Assembly (NCBI GenBank): GCA_025360065.1
Contig: JANYCX010000050.1
Coordinates: 1-45,703, forward strand
Direction of reading: 5' to 3'
Source: Acetobacteraceae bacterium
GTDB taxonomy: Bacteria; Pseudomonadota; Alphaproteobacteria; Acetobacterales; Acetobacteraceae
DNA length: 45,703 nucleotides
Shown: positions 25,302 to 33,383 of the stretch, piece after piece
Position numbering within the stretch: the first letter of the stretch is position 1
How the letters are laid out: every line of letters starts with the position of its first letter
Position numbers and translations under genes: made by a program
The notes under the pieces: model-generated
What the model was told of the DNA's origin: nothing
The model's database searches: none
The model's input: the letters and a program-made list of their open reading frames with translations, nothing else

Positions 25302-26759
25302 TCAGGTCCCGCAGAATGTTTGATAGCCGTCATGCCCATCCGGTGACGGTTGCGCATAGCGGGGTTGCGTTGGTTCATCATAGGGACGCGACAGCACCGC
25401 CAGCAGGGCGTCGAAAGGCGCAAGATCGCCGCGCTCGGCCGCCGCGGTCAGCGCCTCCTCGACCAAGTGGTTGCGCGGAATCACGGCGGGGTTTGCCGCC
25501 ATCATTGCGCTGTGGCGCATCGCATCCGGCATCGGTTCGGCGCTGAGCCTGGCATGCCAGCGGCTCAGCCAATCCGCGAGCGCAGGCGTGTCGCTCAGGA
25601 TGTTTCGCAATGATGCTTCGTGGCCCGTGGCTGCGTCGGCCAAGCTGCGGAAGGTCAGGGTGAAATCCGCATGGCCGTCGGCCATCAGCGTGAGCAAATC
25701 CTGCACCAGGTCCTGGTCGCCAGCCTGCGGCGGGCCAATGCCAAGTTTGCGGGCAAATCCGGCAATCCAGGTATCGCTAAAGCGCTCTCCAAAGCCCGCC
25801 AGCACGGCTTGGGCGATCTCGATCGCCTGGGTTTCATCCTCGGCGAGCAAAGGAAGCAGGGCTTCGGCGAGGCGGGTCAGGTTCCATTGTGCAATGGAGG
25901 GTTGGTTGCCAAACCGGTAGCGCCCGCCACGATCAATGCTGCTGAAGACGGTATTGGGGTCGTAGGTGTCGATGAAGGCACAGGGGCCGTAATCGATCGT
26001 CTCCCCGGCGATGGAGCAGTTATCGGTGTTCATCACGCCGTGGATAAAGCCGACCGTCATCCAGCTGGCGACCAGATCGGCTTGGCGGACGACAATAGCC
26101 GCCAGCAAGCCGCGGGCATCGGCGGCGTGCGGGTAGTGGCGTGTGATTGCGTAATCCACCAGGGTGCGGAGCGCATCGATATCGCTGCGGGCGGCGAAAT
26201 ACTGGAAGGTGCCGACGCGCAGATGGCTGCTGGCGATGCGGGTCAATACCGCACCCGGCAGACGTGCGTCACGTATCACGGTTTCCCCGGTCGCCACGGC
26301 CGCCAGTGCGCGGGTGGTTGGTATGCCGAGCGCATGCATCGCTTCGCTGATCAGGTATTCCCGCAGCACTGGGCCCAACGCCGCACGGCCATCGCCGCCC
26401 CGCGACCACGGCGTCCGCCCGCTGCCCTTCAGTTGGAGATCGACAGACCGGCCGTCGCGCCCGAGAAACTCACCGAGCAACACTGCGCGGCCATCGCCGA
26501 GTTGCGGGTTGAAATGGCCGAACTGATGCCCCGCATAGGCTTGCGCAATCGGTTCCGCGCCAACTGGAAGAAGGTTCCCGGCCAGAATCTGCACGCCCTC
26601 AGGACTGACGAGTTTTGCCAGGTCGAGCCCGAGTTCATCCGCCAATGCCAAATTCAGTCGCAACAGACGGGGTGCTTTGACCGGTGTCGGGGCGGTTCGC
26701 GCAAAAAGCCGGTCGGGCAAATGGGCGTATGTGTTACGAAACGGGATAGTGAGGGTCAT
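25302..26759 (-). CDS. selO: Protein adenylyltransferase SelO (YdiU/UPF0061 family)
   Basis: A 485-aa pseudokinase-fold enzyme that AMPylates protein Ser/Thr/Tyr residues and is linked to oxidative stress responses. Family blocks are clear: AYAGHQFGHFNPQLGDGRAV, the nucleotide-binding LQLKGSGRTPWSRGGDGRA and LREYLISEAMHALGIPTTRA. The metal/active-site blocks are VGFIHGVMNTDN and DYGPCAFIDTYDP. The protein ends FCGT, placing a Cys near the C-terminus where eukaryotic homologues carry selenocysteine. I choose the ATG at 26759 (MTLTIPFRNTYAHLP) over 26786 because homologues begin near the PFRNTY segment. It is transcribed behind a GNAT-like gene 57 bp upstream and converges with tRNA-Asn. Confidence 0.93.
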   Translation of the reverse strand: MTLTIPFRNTYAHLPDRLFARTAPTPVKAPRLLRLNLALADELGLDLAKLVSPEGVQILAGNLLPVGAEPIAQAYAGHQFGHFNPQLGDGRAVLLGEFLGRDGRSVDLQLKGSGRTPWSRGGDGRAALGPVLREYLISEAMHALGIPTTRALAAVATGETVIRDARLPGAVLTRIASSHLRVGTFQYFAARSDIDALRTLVDYAITRHYPHAADARGLLAAIVVRQADLVASWMTVGFIHGVMNTDNCSIAGETIDYGPCAFIDTYDPNTVFSSIDRGGRYRFGNQPSIAQWNLTRLAEALLPLLAEDETQAIEIAQAVLAGFGERFSDTWIAGFARKLGIGPPQAGDQDLVQDLLTLMADGHADFTLTFRSLADAATGHEASLRNILSDTPALADWLSRWHARLSAEPMPDAMRHSAMMAANPAVIPRNHLVEEALTAAAERGDLAPFDALLAVLSRPYDEPTQPRYAQPSPDGHDGYQTFCGT

Positions 26760-26816
26760 AGGCCAGATATCGTCACCATTACGCAATCGCGCAAGTCACC
26801 TCGATCGGATCACGCT

Positions 26817-27545
26817 CTAGGTGTGCAGCATCTCGGTCAACGGCACATCACCCATCGCCCAGCCCCAGCGGGTACGGTCGCGGGTCTTCACGCGGAACAA
26901 TGGGCCAAGCCGCAATACCGATGCCGGCACTGCATTGGTGAAACCGGCGGCCAGAATCCCGCGGCGGGATGCTGTGTTGTCGGCCCGGCAATATATTCCA
27001 ACCAACTTGGCGCCGTTGGCAAAGCACCGCTTAATCGCGACCGCGAGCAACTGGCGATAGAGACCATGGTTTCGCGCGGCCGGCATGGTCTCGAAATCGA
27101 ACAGATAGCCAATGCCGGCGGCGACCTGGAGATGCAGGTCGGTTTCCCAATCCAGCCGCAGGGTGTGGTCGGCAAGGGCGATCCACCCCCAAGCCAGCAA
27201 TGCACCGTCATCGGCATTGGCATGCACAATGAGTTGCCCGGCATCAAGGCGCGCCTTAATGATATCCAGCGTCAGGCCGCTTTGCCGTGCGATACCGTGC
27301 GCCACTGCATCGCTGATTGGACCTGCACCTGAAATGTTGATCTGGGGCGCGTCGGCCGGTGGCTTGTTCGGCTGGATTAGGCCGGTATGCACGAATGCCA
27401 GGACATCGCGCCGAACGAGATGTCGCCGCGCGGCCCAATAGGTCCGCCGCAACGACATCCATCGCGAATCGCGCTCATTCGCAATTTTTAGCGACGATAC
27501 CCTGCCATTCCTGATGAACGATGCATCCATATATTTTGATAACAT
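26817..27545 (-). CDS. GNAT-like acyltransferase domain protein
   Basis: A 242-aa protein with a likely GNAT fold. The N-terminal 100 residues are polar and basic without a recognised motif. The C-terminal half holds LFDFETMPAARNHGLYRQLL, whose R-x-x-G-(L/Y)-(Y/G)-R-x-L pattern fits the acetyl-CoA pyrophosphate loop. It is followed by GIYCRADNTASRRGILAAGF, the usual (N)-x-x-S-x-x-x-x-x-x-x-G-F end of GNAT motif B. Substrate unknown. It sits 57 bp upstream of selO on the same strand and may be co-transcribed with it. Upstream it faces the acyl-CoA dehydrogenase operon, which ends 62 bp away. Confidence 0.7.
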   Translation of the reverse strand: MLSKYMDASFIRNGRVSSLKIANERDSRWMSLRRTYWAARRHLVRRDVLAFVHTGLIQPNKPPADAPQINISGAGPISDAVAHGIARQSGLTLDIIKARLDAGQLIVHANADDGALLAWGWIALADHTLRLDWETDLHLQVAAGIGYLFDFETMPAARNHGLYRQLLAVAIKRCFANGAKLVGIYCRADNTASRRGILAAGFTNAVPASVLRLGPLFRVKTRDRTRWGWAMGDVPLTEMLHT

Positions 27546-27607
27546 TTGCTGTAACGCCGACCTAGTGTCGAATTGTTACCCCCGGTTCAAAAGCAGAAAA
27601 GCCGCGA

Positions 27608-28747
27608 TCAATACCCCGTGAGGGCGGCATAGCGATCGCGATGAAACGCCGCATCGCCGAACATTGCCTGGGCCACCCGGGCGCGCTTCATGAAAAAGCC
27701 GATTTCGTGTTCATCGGTCATGCCGATGCCGCCATGCATCTGCACCCCCTCATTGCCGGTGAGGTAGGCGGTGTCGGACGCCTTGGCCTTGGCGAGGCTC
27801 GCCAACAGGCTGGCGTCGTTGGCGTTTTCGTCAAGCGCTGCGAGCGCGGCCGTCACCGCCGAGCGCGTCACTTCGACCTCGCAGAACATCTGCGCGGCAC
27901 GGTGCTTCAACGCCTGGAACGATCCGATGGCAACGCCGAATTGCTTGCGATCTTTCAGATATTGCACGGTGCGTTCGAAAGCTTCGGACGAACTGCCGAG
28001 CATTTCGGCGGCAAGTCCGGCACGGGCGCGGTCAAGCACGGCTTCGAGCGGATCGGCACCGCCATCAATGCGGCCAAGCACTGCGTCGGCGCCAACTCTG
28101 ACCCCGGCGAGCGTCACCCGCGCGGCGTTGCGGCTATCGATCATGGCGCTGCGGGTAATCGCAACGCCTGCCGCGTCGGCGGGCACCATGAACAAGGTGA
28201 TGCCGTTGCGATCATTCTGGCCGCCGGAGGTCCGCGCAACCACGATCAGCTGGTTGGCAACATGCCCGTCGATCACAAAGCGCTTGGCGCCGTCGAGCAC
28301 AAAGCCATCGCCGTCGCGCTTGGCCGTGGTGGCGATCCGGTTCGGGTTGTGATGCGCGCCTTCTTCCAGGGCGAGGGCGAAAATGCTGTCACCGCTGACC
28401 AGCCCGGGGAAGTATTTCTGCTTCTGGGCTTCGTTGCCAGCGAGATCGATGGCGGATGCGGCAATCAGCGCGGTCGACAGCAAGGGAGTCGCAGCCAGGG
28501 TCCGCCCGGCAGCTTCCAGCACCTGGCCCAGGCCGACCATGCCGAATTCCGAGCCGCCATGGGCTTCGGGGACCAGGAACCCGGTCCAGCCCAAATCGGC
28601 CATTTCGCGCCACAGCGGGCGGGAGAAGCCGTCAGCGTCACGGCTGTCACGCAGCTTGCGCAGCATCAGCACCGGCGATTTGTCGGCGAAGAATTCAAGC
28701 GCGCTGTCACGCACCAGTTGCGCTTCGGAATTAAGCACGAGGGCCAT
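27608..28747 (-). CDS. Acyl-CoA dehydrogenase, probable non-catalytic or divergent partner subunit
   Basis: A 379-aa acyl-CoA dehydrogenase fold protein. N-terminal helical region (1-110), the beta domain with [21 protein letters not shown], and a helical C-terminus with TVQYLKDRKQFGVAIGSFQA and GVQMHGGIGMTDEHEIGFFMKR. The C-terminal residues (RARVAQAMFGD) lack the usual Glu-Gly-Thr catalytic signature present in the adjacent homologue. It begins 11 bp after the stop of the larger ACAD on the same strand. This arrangement resembles the alpha2-beta2 dehydrogenases described for steroid side-chain oxidation, where one subunit supplies the catalytic base and the other completes the FAD site. The heteromer is inference from pairing and missing residues. 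Confidence 0.88.
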   Translation of the reverse strand: MALVLNSEAQLVRDSALEFFADKSPVLMLRKLRDSRDADGFSRPLWREMADLGWTGFLVPEAHGGSEFGMVGLGQVLEAAGRTLAATPLLSTALIAASAIDLAGNEAQKQKYFPGLVSGDSIFALALEEGAHHNPNRIATTAKRDGDGFVLDGAKRFVIDGHVANQLIVVARTSGGQNDRNGITLFMVPADAAGVAITRSAMIDSRNAARVTLAGVRVGADAVLGRIDGGADPLEAVLDRARAGLAAEMLGSSSEAFERTVQYLKDRKQFGVAIGSFQALKHRAAQMFCEVEVTRSAVTAALAALDENANDASLLASLAKAKASDTAYLTGNEGVQMHGGIGMTDEHEIGFFMKRARVAQAMFGDAAFHRDRYAALTGY

Positions 28748-28758
28748 GGTGGGGTTTC

Positions 28759-29949
28759 CTAATCCGGCAGGCCAAGCACGCGCTTGGCAATGATGTTGAG
28801 CTGCACTTCAGACGTGCCGCCTTCGATGGTGTTGGCCTTGGAGCGCAGCCATTCGCGGGTGTTGCGCAAATGGTTGGGATCGTATTCGTCACCCTCCCAG
28901 CCGAGCATCTGGTCGCCGCCGGCGGCCAGCACGGCCTCGTAGCGAGTCTTGTTCAGCTCGGTGGCGTAATACTTGAACATCGCCGACATCGGACCGGGCG
29001 GCTGGCCGGCTTCGGACGCTTCGGCGGCACGGCGGCGGGTGAGTTGGAAGGCGTGGGTGTTCATCAACTGCACGCTGATCTGATTGCGCAACGCCGGGTC
29101 GGCGATCTTGCCATCGACTTCGCCGACCGCGTCCTTGGCAATGACATAGACCGGCTTGTCGGCGGTCGGCGCGCCGGGGGCGCCGATGCCGCCAATGCCC
29201 TTGCGTTCGTGTTCGAGCAAGCGCTTGGCGATGGTCCAGCCCTTGTTGTTTTCGCCCACCAGATTTCCGGCCGGCACCCGCACATTTTCCAGGAAGGTTT
29301 CGCAGAATACTGAATAGCCCGAGATCAGGGTGATCGGCCGGGCGCGCACCCCCTCCCACGCCATGTCGATCAACAGAAAGCTGATGCCTTCATGCTTTTT
29401 CGCCGCCGGATCGGTGCGCACCAAACAAAAAATCTTGTCGGACAGATGCGCGTTGCTGGTCCAGATTTTGTGGCCGTTGACCAGATAATGGTCGCCCTGC
29501 AGCACCGCCCGGGTTTGCAGCCCGGCGAGATCGGACCCGGCACCCGGCTCCGAGTAACCTTGGCACCAGCGGATTTCGCCCTTGATGATGGCGGGGAGAT
29601 GTTCCACCCGCTGCGCCTCGGTGCCGTATTCGAGCAGCACCGGGCCGAGCATGGAAATTCCCATCCCGCTGAGCGGGGACCGGCAGCCAATGGCGCGCAT
29701 TTCTTCCTCGAGGACCATAGCCTCGTCCTTGCCGAGGCCGCCGCCGCCATATTCGGCCGGCCAGGTCGGGGTGGTCCAGCCTTTGGCGGACATCCGATCG
29801 AGCCAGAGTTTGGTTTCGGGGTTCTTGTACTCGGCACGCAGGCCGCCAGAACTGCCCTCATCCGTTGGCATTGGAGTACGCATGCTGGCGGGACAATTCG
29901 CCTCCAGCCAAACGCGGGTTTCCGCGCGGAAAATGTCTAGTGCCGCCAT
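28759..29949 (-). CDS. Acyl-CoA dehydrogenase, catalytic-type subunit
   Basis: A 396-aa flavoenzyme that introduces the alpha-beta double bond into acyl-CoA. Landmarks: GGGGLGKDEAMVLEEEM near the N-terminal domain, WCQGYSEPGAGSDLAGLQT and VNGHKIWTSNAHLSD of the beta domain, and the C-terminal TIEGGTSEVQLNIIAKRVLG bearing the Glu-Gly-Gly-Thr signature. I choose the ATG at 29949 (MAALDIFRAE), which has GGGAGG six bases upstream. In-frame starts at 30015 and 30045 would add a non-homologous leader that runs into the divergent promoter region. It is the first gene of a two-gene operon with a second, signature-less ACAD. Divergent from a cyclase-family gene. Confidence 0.92.
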   Translation of the reverse strand: MAALDIFRAETRVWLEANCPASMRTPMPTDEGSSGGLRAEYKNPETKLWLDRMSAKGWTTPTWPAEYGGGGLGKDEAMVLEEEMRAIGCRSPLSGMGISMLGPVLLEYGTEAQRVEHLPAIIKGEIRWCQGYSEPGAGSDLAGLQTRAVLQGDHYLVNGHKIWTSNAHLSDKIFCLVRTDPAAKKHEGISFLLIDMAWEGVRARPITLISGYSVFCETFLENVRVPAGNLVGENNKGWTIAKRLLEHERKGIGGIGAPGAPTADKPVYVIAKDAVGEVDGKIADPALRNQISVQLMNTHAFQLTRRRAAEASEAGQPPGPMSAMFKYYATELNKTRYEAVLAAGGDQMLGWEGDEYDPNHLRNTREWLRSKANTIEGGTSEVQLNIIAKRVLGLPD

Positions 29950-30086
29950 TTTAGCCTCCCACTCTTCCTGTCCAGCGAACCACTGTCGGGGAGCGAAGGC
30001 AAGGGGCGTGGACATTATCTTTGGCTTGTAAAATATCGATGGCACGCCATGATCGCACTCCGCGCAGGTTCGCTATGGAGAGAAAA

Positions 30087-30875
30087 ATGGCCCGTCGTCT
30101 GATCGATATTTCCAGCCCCTTGCAGGCCGGCATCGCCAGCGATCCGCCGCATATGCTTCCCGAGATCGAGTATGTCGATCATCATCAGTCGGCCCCGGCA
30201 ATGGCGGCGTTTTTCGACGTGCCGATCTCGGCCCTGCCGGACGGCGAATACGCGGCGGTCGAGCGGGTGCGGATCAGCACCCATAACGGCACCCATCTCG
30301 ATGCACCGTATCACTATTTCAGCACGATGAACCACGCGCTGAAGCCGGGGGGAGAGCCGTCATGGCGGATTGACGAGGTGCCCCTCGACTGGTGCTATCA
30401 GCCTGGGGTGAAGCTCGATTTCAGGCATTTGCCGGATGGCTATGTGGCAACGCCGGGCGATGTGCAGGGGGAACTGAAACGGATCGGCCACACGCTGGCG
30501 CCGCTCGAAATCGTCGTGGTCAATACCGCCGCCGGCGCGAAATACGGCGCGCCCGACTATGTCGATAGTGGCTGCGGGATGGGTAAGGCCGCGACGATGT
30601 GGATGCTCGAACAGGGCGTGCGTCTGGTCGGCACTGACGCGTGGAGCTGGGATGCGCCGTTCAGCCACACCAAAAAGCGGGTGGCCGAAACCGGCAATGT
30701 CGGGCTGATCTGGGAAGGCCACCGGGCGGGGCGGGAGATCGGCTATTCCCATCTCGAAAAACTCGGCAATCTCGCGGCCTTGCCGGCGGACGGGTTCGAG
30801 GTGATTTGCTTCCCGGTCAAAATCCATCGCGGCAGTGCGGGCTGGACGCGGGCGGTGGCGGTGTTGAAGGGATAA
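30087..30875 (+). CDS. Cyclase-family (PF04199-type) metal-dependent hydrolase
   Basis: A 262-aa protein of the family that includes kynurenine formamidase and isatin hydrolase. The signature H-x-G-T-H-x-D-x-P-x-H is present at residues 66-76 (HNGTHLDAPYH), providing the divalent-metal ligands. Downstream blocks (GMGKAATMWMLEQGVRLVGT, DAWSWDAPF, CFPVKIHRGSAGWTRAVAVL) are typical of the alpha-keto/ring-opening cyclase branch. The ATG at 30087 has GGAGAG 4 bases upstream; upstream in-frame starts fall in the divergent promoter region. Followed 4 bp later by a DinB gene. It probably opens a lactam or lactone ring or an amide in a catabolic route. Confidence 0.9.
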   Translation: MARRLIDISSPLQAGIASDPPHMLPEIEYVDHHQSAPAMAAFFDVPISALPDGEYAAVERVRISTHNGTHLDAPYHYFSTMNHALKPGGEPSWRIDEVPLDWCYQPGVKLDFRHLPDGYVATPGDVQGELKRIGHTLAPLEIVVVNTAAGAKYGAPDYVDSGCGMGKAATMWMLEQGVRLVGTDAWSWDAPFSHTKKRVAETGNVGLIWEGHRAGREIGYSHLEKLGNLAALPADGFEVICFPVKIHRGSAGWTRAVAVLKG

Positions 30876-30879
30876 GGCG

Positions 30880-31443
30880 ATGGGCGCATCGCTTGCCGGC
30901 AGTTTTCGGGCGATGGCGTATAACAATGCCTGGGCCAACCATCGGTTGGTTGCGGCATGTGCAGGGTTGTCCGATGCCGAGTTTACTGCGCCCCGCATCG
31001 GGTTTTTCCCCTCGATTGCGGCGACCTTGAACCATATCCTGACCGTCGATTGGTTTTATGTGGATGCCTTGGAGGGCGGCACATTGGGCCGGGCGGCGTT
31101 TGCTGACCGGCTTCCGTGCCCGACTGTTGCGGGATGGCGCGCGGCCCAGGCCGCGAGCGACGCGCGGCTGGTCGCGGTGTGCGACCAGTTGGTCGATGTC
31201 GATTTCGATGGCGTCGTTGCAGTCCATCGCGGCACCAGGATCCAAACCGAGCGCCGCGACCGTTTATTGCTGCATGTGTTTCAGCACCAGATCCATCATC
31301 GCGGCCAGGCCCATGCGATGCTGTCGGCGACCGCGGTCAAACCGCCGCAGCTTGACGAGTTTTATGCGATTGCCGAGGCGCCGTTGCGCGCGGCTGAATT
31401 TGCCGCGCTAAACTGGTCCGAGGATAAAATCTGGCGGTCGTAA
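30880..31443 (+). CDS. DinB-family four-helix-bundle protein
   Basis: A 187-aa putative metalloprotein. The DinB/YfiT metal triad is visible as His52 (TLNHILTVDWF), His136 and His140 (HVFQHQIHHRGQ). Members bind a divalent metal within a four-helix bundle; some are thiol-transferases acting with bacillithiol or glutathione, many are uncharacterised. It starts 4 bp after the cyclase gene, so the two are almost certainly co-translated and act in the same pathway, perhaps as an isomerase or thiol transferase. That last step is inference. Confidence 0.88.
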   Translation: MGASLAGSFRAMAYNNAWANHRLVAACAGLSDAEFTAPRIGFFPSIAATLNHILTVDWFYVDALEGGTLGRAAFADRLPCPTVAGWRAAQAASDARLVAVCDQLVDVDFDGVVAVHRGTRIQTERRDRLLLHVFQHQIHHRGQAHAMLSATAVKPPQLDEFYAIAEAPLRAAEFAALNWSEDKIWRS

Positions 31444-31465
31444 CTGCGGCTGATTGCGGAACAAA

Positions 31466-32350
31466 TCAGTTCTGGACCAAAAACCGCCGGACATGCCCCA
31501 GGAAAACCTCCAACTGGTCGTGTTGCACCCAATGCCCGGCGCCCTCCACACTCACCACCTGGGCAGTGTTGAAATGGGCCAGCCGGCCATCGCCTTCCGG
31601 GTTTGATGCCCAGCTCTCGCGGCCATAGATCAGCATGGTCGGGCAAGTGATCCGTTCCCATAGTTTCTCGATTTCGTCGTAGCCCATGTCGTACGGTGCC
31701 CAGCTGCGCACGTAATTGTCGAATTTCCAGCTGTAGCTGCCGTCCTCGTTCTGGTTCACCCCGTGCTGGGTCAGATGCCGCGCGCGCTCCGGGGTCAAAT
31801 GGCTATTCTGTTCCTGCATGCGGCCCAAAGCTTCCTCGATCGAGGCATAGCGCCGCGGCAGGCGGCCGGCCAGCGCGCGTTGTTCATCAACCCAGGTTCG
31901 CATCCGGTCCACCAGGGTCAGATGCGCGCGCTTGGCAACCGATCGCGGTGACGGGCCGAGCCCTTCAATCGCCACCAACTGCTGCACCGTCTCGGGATAA
32001 AGCCCTGTGTAGCGCAGCGCGATATTGCCACCGAGCGAATGTGCGACGATCGATACCGGGGCGAGGTGCTGCTGGTGGATCAACTGGTGCAGATCGTAGA
32101 TATAGCTATCCATGCGGTAATTGCCGTCGGCCGACCATTGGCTGTCACCATGGCCGCGCAGATCGGGGGCGATGATGTGCCAATCCTTCCGCAAATCCTC
32201 GGCCACCCAGTCCCAATTGCGGCAATGATCACGCCCGCCATGCAGCAGCAGCAGCGGCGGCGCGTCAGGATTGCCCCAATCGACATAATGCAGCCGCAGT
32301 CTTTGGGAGAAATAGACGCGTGAGGTTGGGCCGGTGGTGGTCAGGGACAT
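31466..32350 (-). CDS. Alpha/beta hydrolase
   Basis: A 294-aa serine hydrolase. Oxyanion-side motif LLLHGGRDH near residue 35-42, ASP/DLRGHGDS at 62-70, and nucleophile Ser105 in VAHSLGGN. The catalytic His lies near the C-terminus in GAGHWVQHDQLEVF. An acid is expected in the strand before YGRESWASNPEGD. Start at 32350 (MSLTTTGP) is chosen over 32536, because the extension would overlap the divergent MaoC gene and lacks homology features. It converges with the DinB gene and diverges from the MaoC pair. In this neighbourhood a C-C-bond, ester or lactone hydrolase of a degradation route is likely; an epoxide or haloalkane substrate cannot be excluded. Confidence 0.9.
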   Translation of the reverse strand: MSLTTTGPTSRVYFSQRLRLHYVDWGNPDAPPLLLLHGGRDHCRNWDWVAEDLRKDWHIIAPDLRGHGDSQWSADGNYRMDSYIYDLHQLIHQQHLAPVSIVAHSLGGNIALRYTGLYPETVQQLVAIEGLGPSPRSVAKRAHLTLVDRMRTWVDEQRALAGRLPRRYASIEEALGRMQEQNSHLTPERARHLTQHGVNQNEDGSYSWKFDNYVRSWAPYDMGYDEIEKLWERITCPTMLIYGRESWASNPEGDGRLAHFNTAQVVSVEGAGHWVQHDQLEVFLGHVRRFLVQN

Positions 32351-32465
32351 AATGCGCCTAGCTGGATGGTCGGGAAGACATTTGCCATCGTCATTCGCAC
32401 ATGGGTAGAGTTGGCAGCAAGCCGCCACGCTGGAGGCAAGCTCAAACACAAAACGGAGGAACGCT

Positions 32466-32948
32466 GTGACAAAACTCACTTTCCCCGTCGAGGCGTCGCA
32501 CATCATGATGTTCGCGCGCTCGATCGGTGACACCAACCCGGTCTATTACGACGCCGACGCCGCGAAGAAGACCGAGGCCGGCGGCATCATCGCGCCGCCA
32601 AGCTTCGCCCAGTCGGTTGCCCAGTTCAATCCGGATTATTTCCTGCGCCCGAAACCCGACCAACCCTGGTTCGGCTCGGGCAAGACCGCGACTGGCCTCA
32701 CCGAAAAATCCACCTCGTCGGGCGGCCTGCATGCCGAACAGCATTTCGAATTTCATCGCCATATCAAGCCGGGTGACGTGCTGACGGTTGAATCGATGCC
32801 CGGCAAAGCCTGGGAAAAAGAAAGCAAGCGCGCGGGCATTCTGAAATTCCGTGAGAGCATCACTGAATATCGCGATCAGAACGGCGAATTGGTGATCACC
32901 GCACGGTCAGTTGGCGTGACCACCGAACGTCCCGTGTCGCAGAGTTAA
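32466..32948 (+). CDS. MaoC-like hotdog protein, N-terminal-domain type (likely non-catalytic subunit)
   Basis: A 160-aa hotdog-fold protein with a GTG start preceded by GGAGG. The hydratase-2 region reads ARSIGDTNPVYYD: Asp22 and Asn24 are kept, but the His expected five residues after the Asp is Tyr. This matches the FAS1/MaoC_dehydrat_N type subunits (for example mycobacterial HadA/HadC or ChsH2-like proteins), which bind the acyl chain but rely on a partner for catalysis. The next gene, 12 bp downstream, supplies a complete Asp/His site. They probably form a heterodimeric enoyl-CoA hydratase for bulky acyl-CoAs; this is inference from the motifs and pairing. Confidence 0.88.
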   Translation: MTKLTFPVEASHIMMFARSIGDTNPVYYDADAAKKTEAGGIIAPPSFAQSVAQFNPDYFLRPKPDQPWFGSGKTATGLTEKSTSSGGLHAEQHFEFHRHIKPGDVLTVESMPGKAWEKESKRAGILKFRESITEYRDQNGELVITARSVGVTTERPVSQS

Positions 32949-32960
32949 GGAAGAAATATC

Positions 32961-33383
32961 ATGGCACTCAAGGCGAGCGCGCTTAAGGTTGGTGACAGCC
33001 ACAGCGAACAAATTTGCGAAAACCTCTCCCGCACCCAGATCGTGCAATATGCCGGATCGTCGGGCGACTATAATCCGTTGCACTCCGATGAGGTTTATAC
33101 CACCCAGATCGCCGGCTACCCGAGCGTTTTCGCGCACGGCATGTTGACTATGGGGATGACCGGCAAGGCCGTCACCAACTATGTCGGCGACGGCACCCTG
33201 ACCAAATTCGGCGTGCGCTTCACCAACCAGGTTTGGCCGGGTGACACCCTGACCGCGATCGCCAAGGTCGCCGAACTGCGTAACGAAAATGGACAAAACT
33301 ATGTCGATCTGGTGCTGTCCACTGTCAATCAGGACGGCAAGGAAGTCATGACCGGCAACGCCACCGCCCGCGTCGACGCCTGA
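32961..33383 (+). CDS. MaoC-like dehydratase (catalytic-type subunit)
   Basis: A 140-aa single-hotdog (R)-hydratase-like protein. The catalytic pair is intact as Asp36 and His41 in SSGDYNPLHSDE, followed by the usual FAHGMLTMGMTGKAV helix. Together with the upstream Tyr-substituted homologue it matches HadAB-type heterodimers that hydrate trans-2-enoyl-CoA. AGGAAG stands upstream of the ATG. Its TGA overlaps the start of the nitronate-monooxygenase-like gene (TGATG), so all three are one operon. Confidence 0.92.
   Translation: MALKASALKVGDSHSEQICENLSRTQIVQYAGSSGDYNPLHSDEVYTTQIAGYPSVFAHGMLTMGMTGKAVTNYVGDGTLTKFGVRFTNQVWPGDTLTAIAKVAELRNENGQNYVDLVLSTVNQDGKEVMTGNATARVDA

Noticed and set aside
25620-27332. 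570-codon plus-strand frame opposite selO and the GNAT-like gene
   Set aside because: Spans the gap between two real minus-strand genes and has no recognisable domain.
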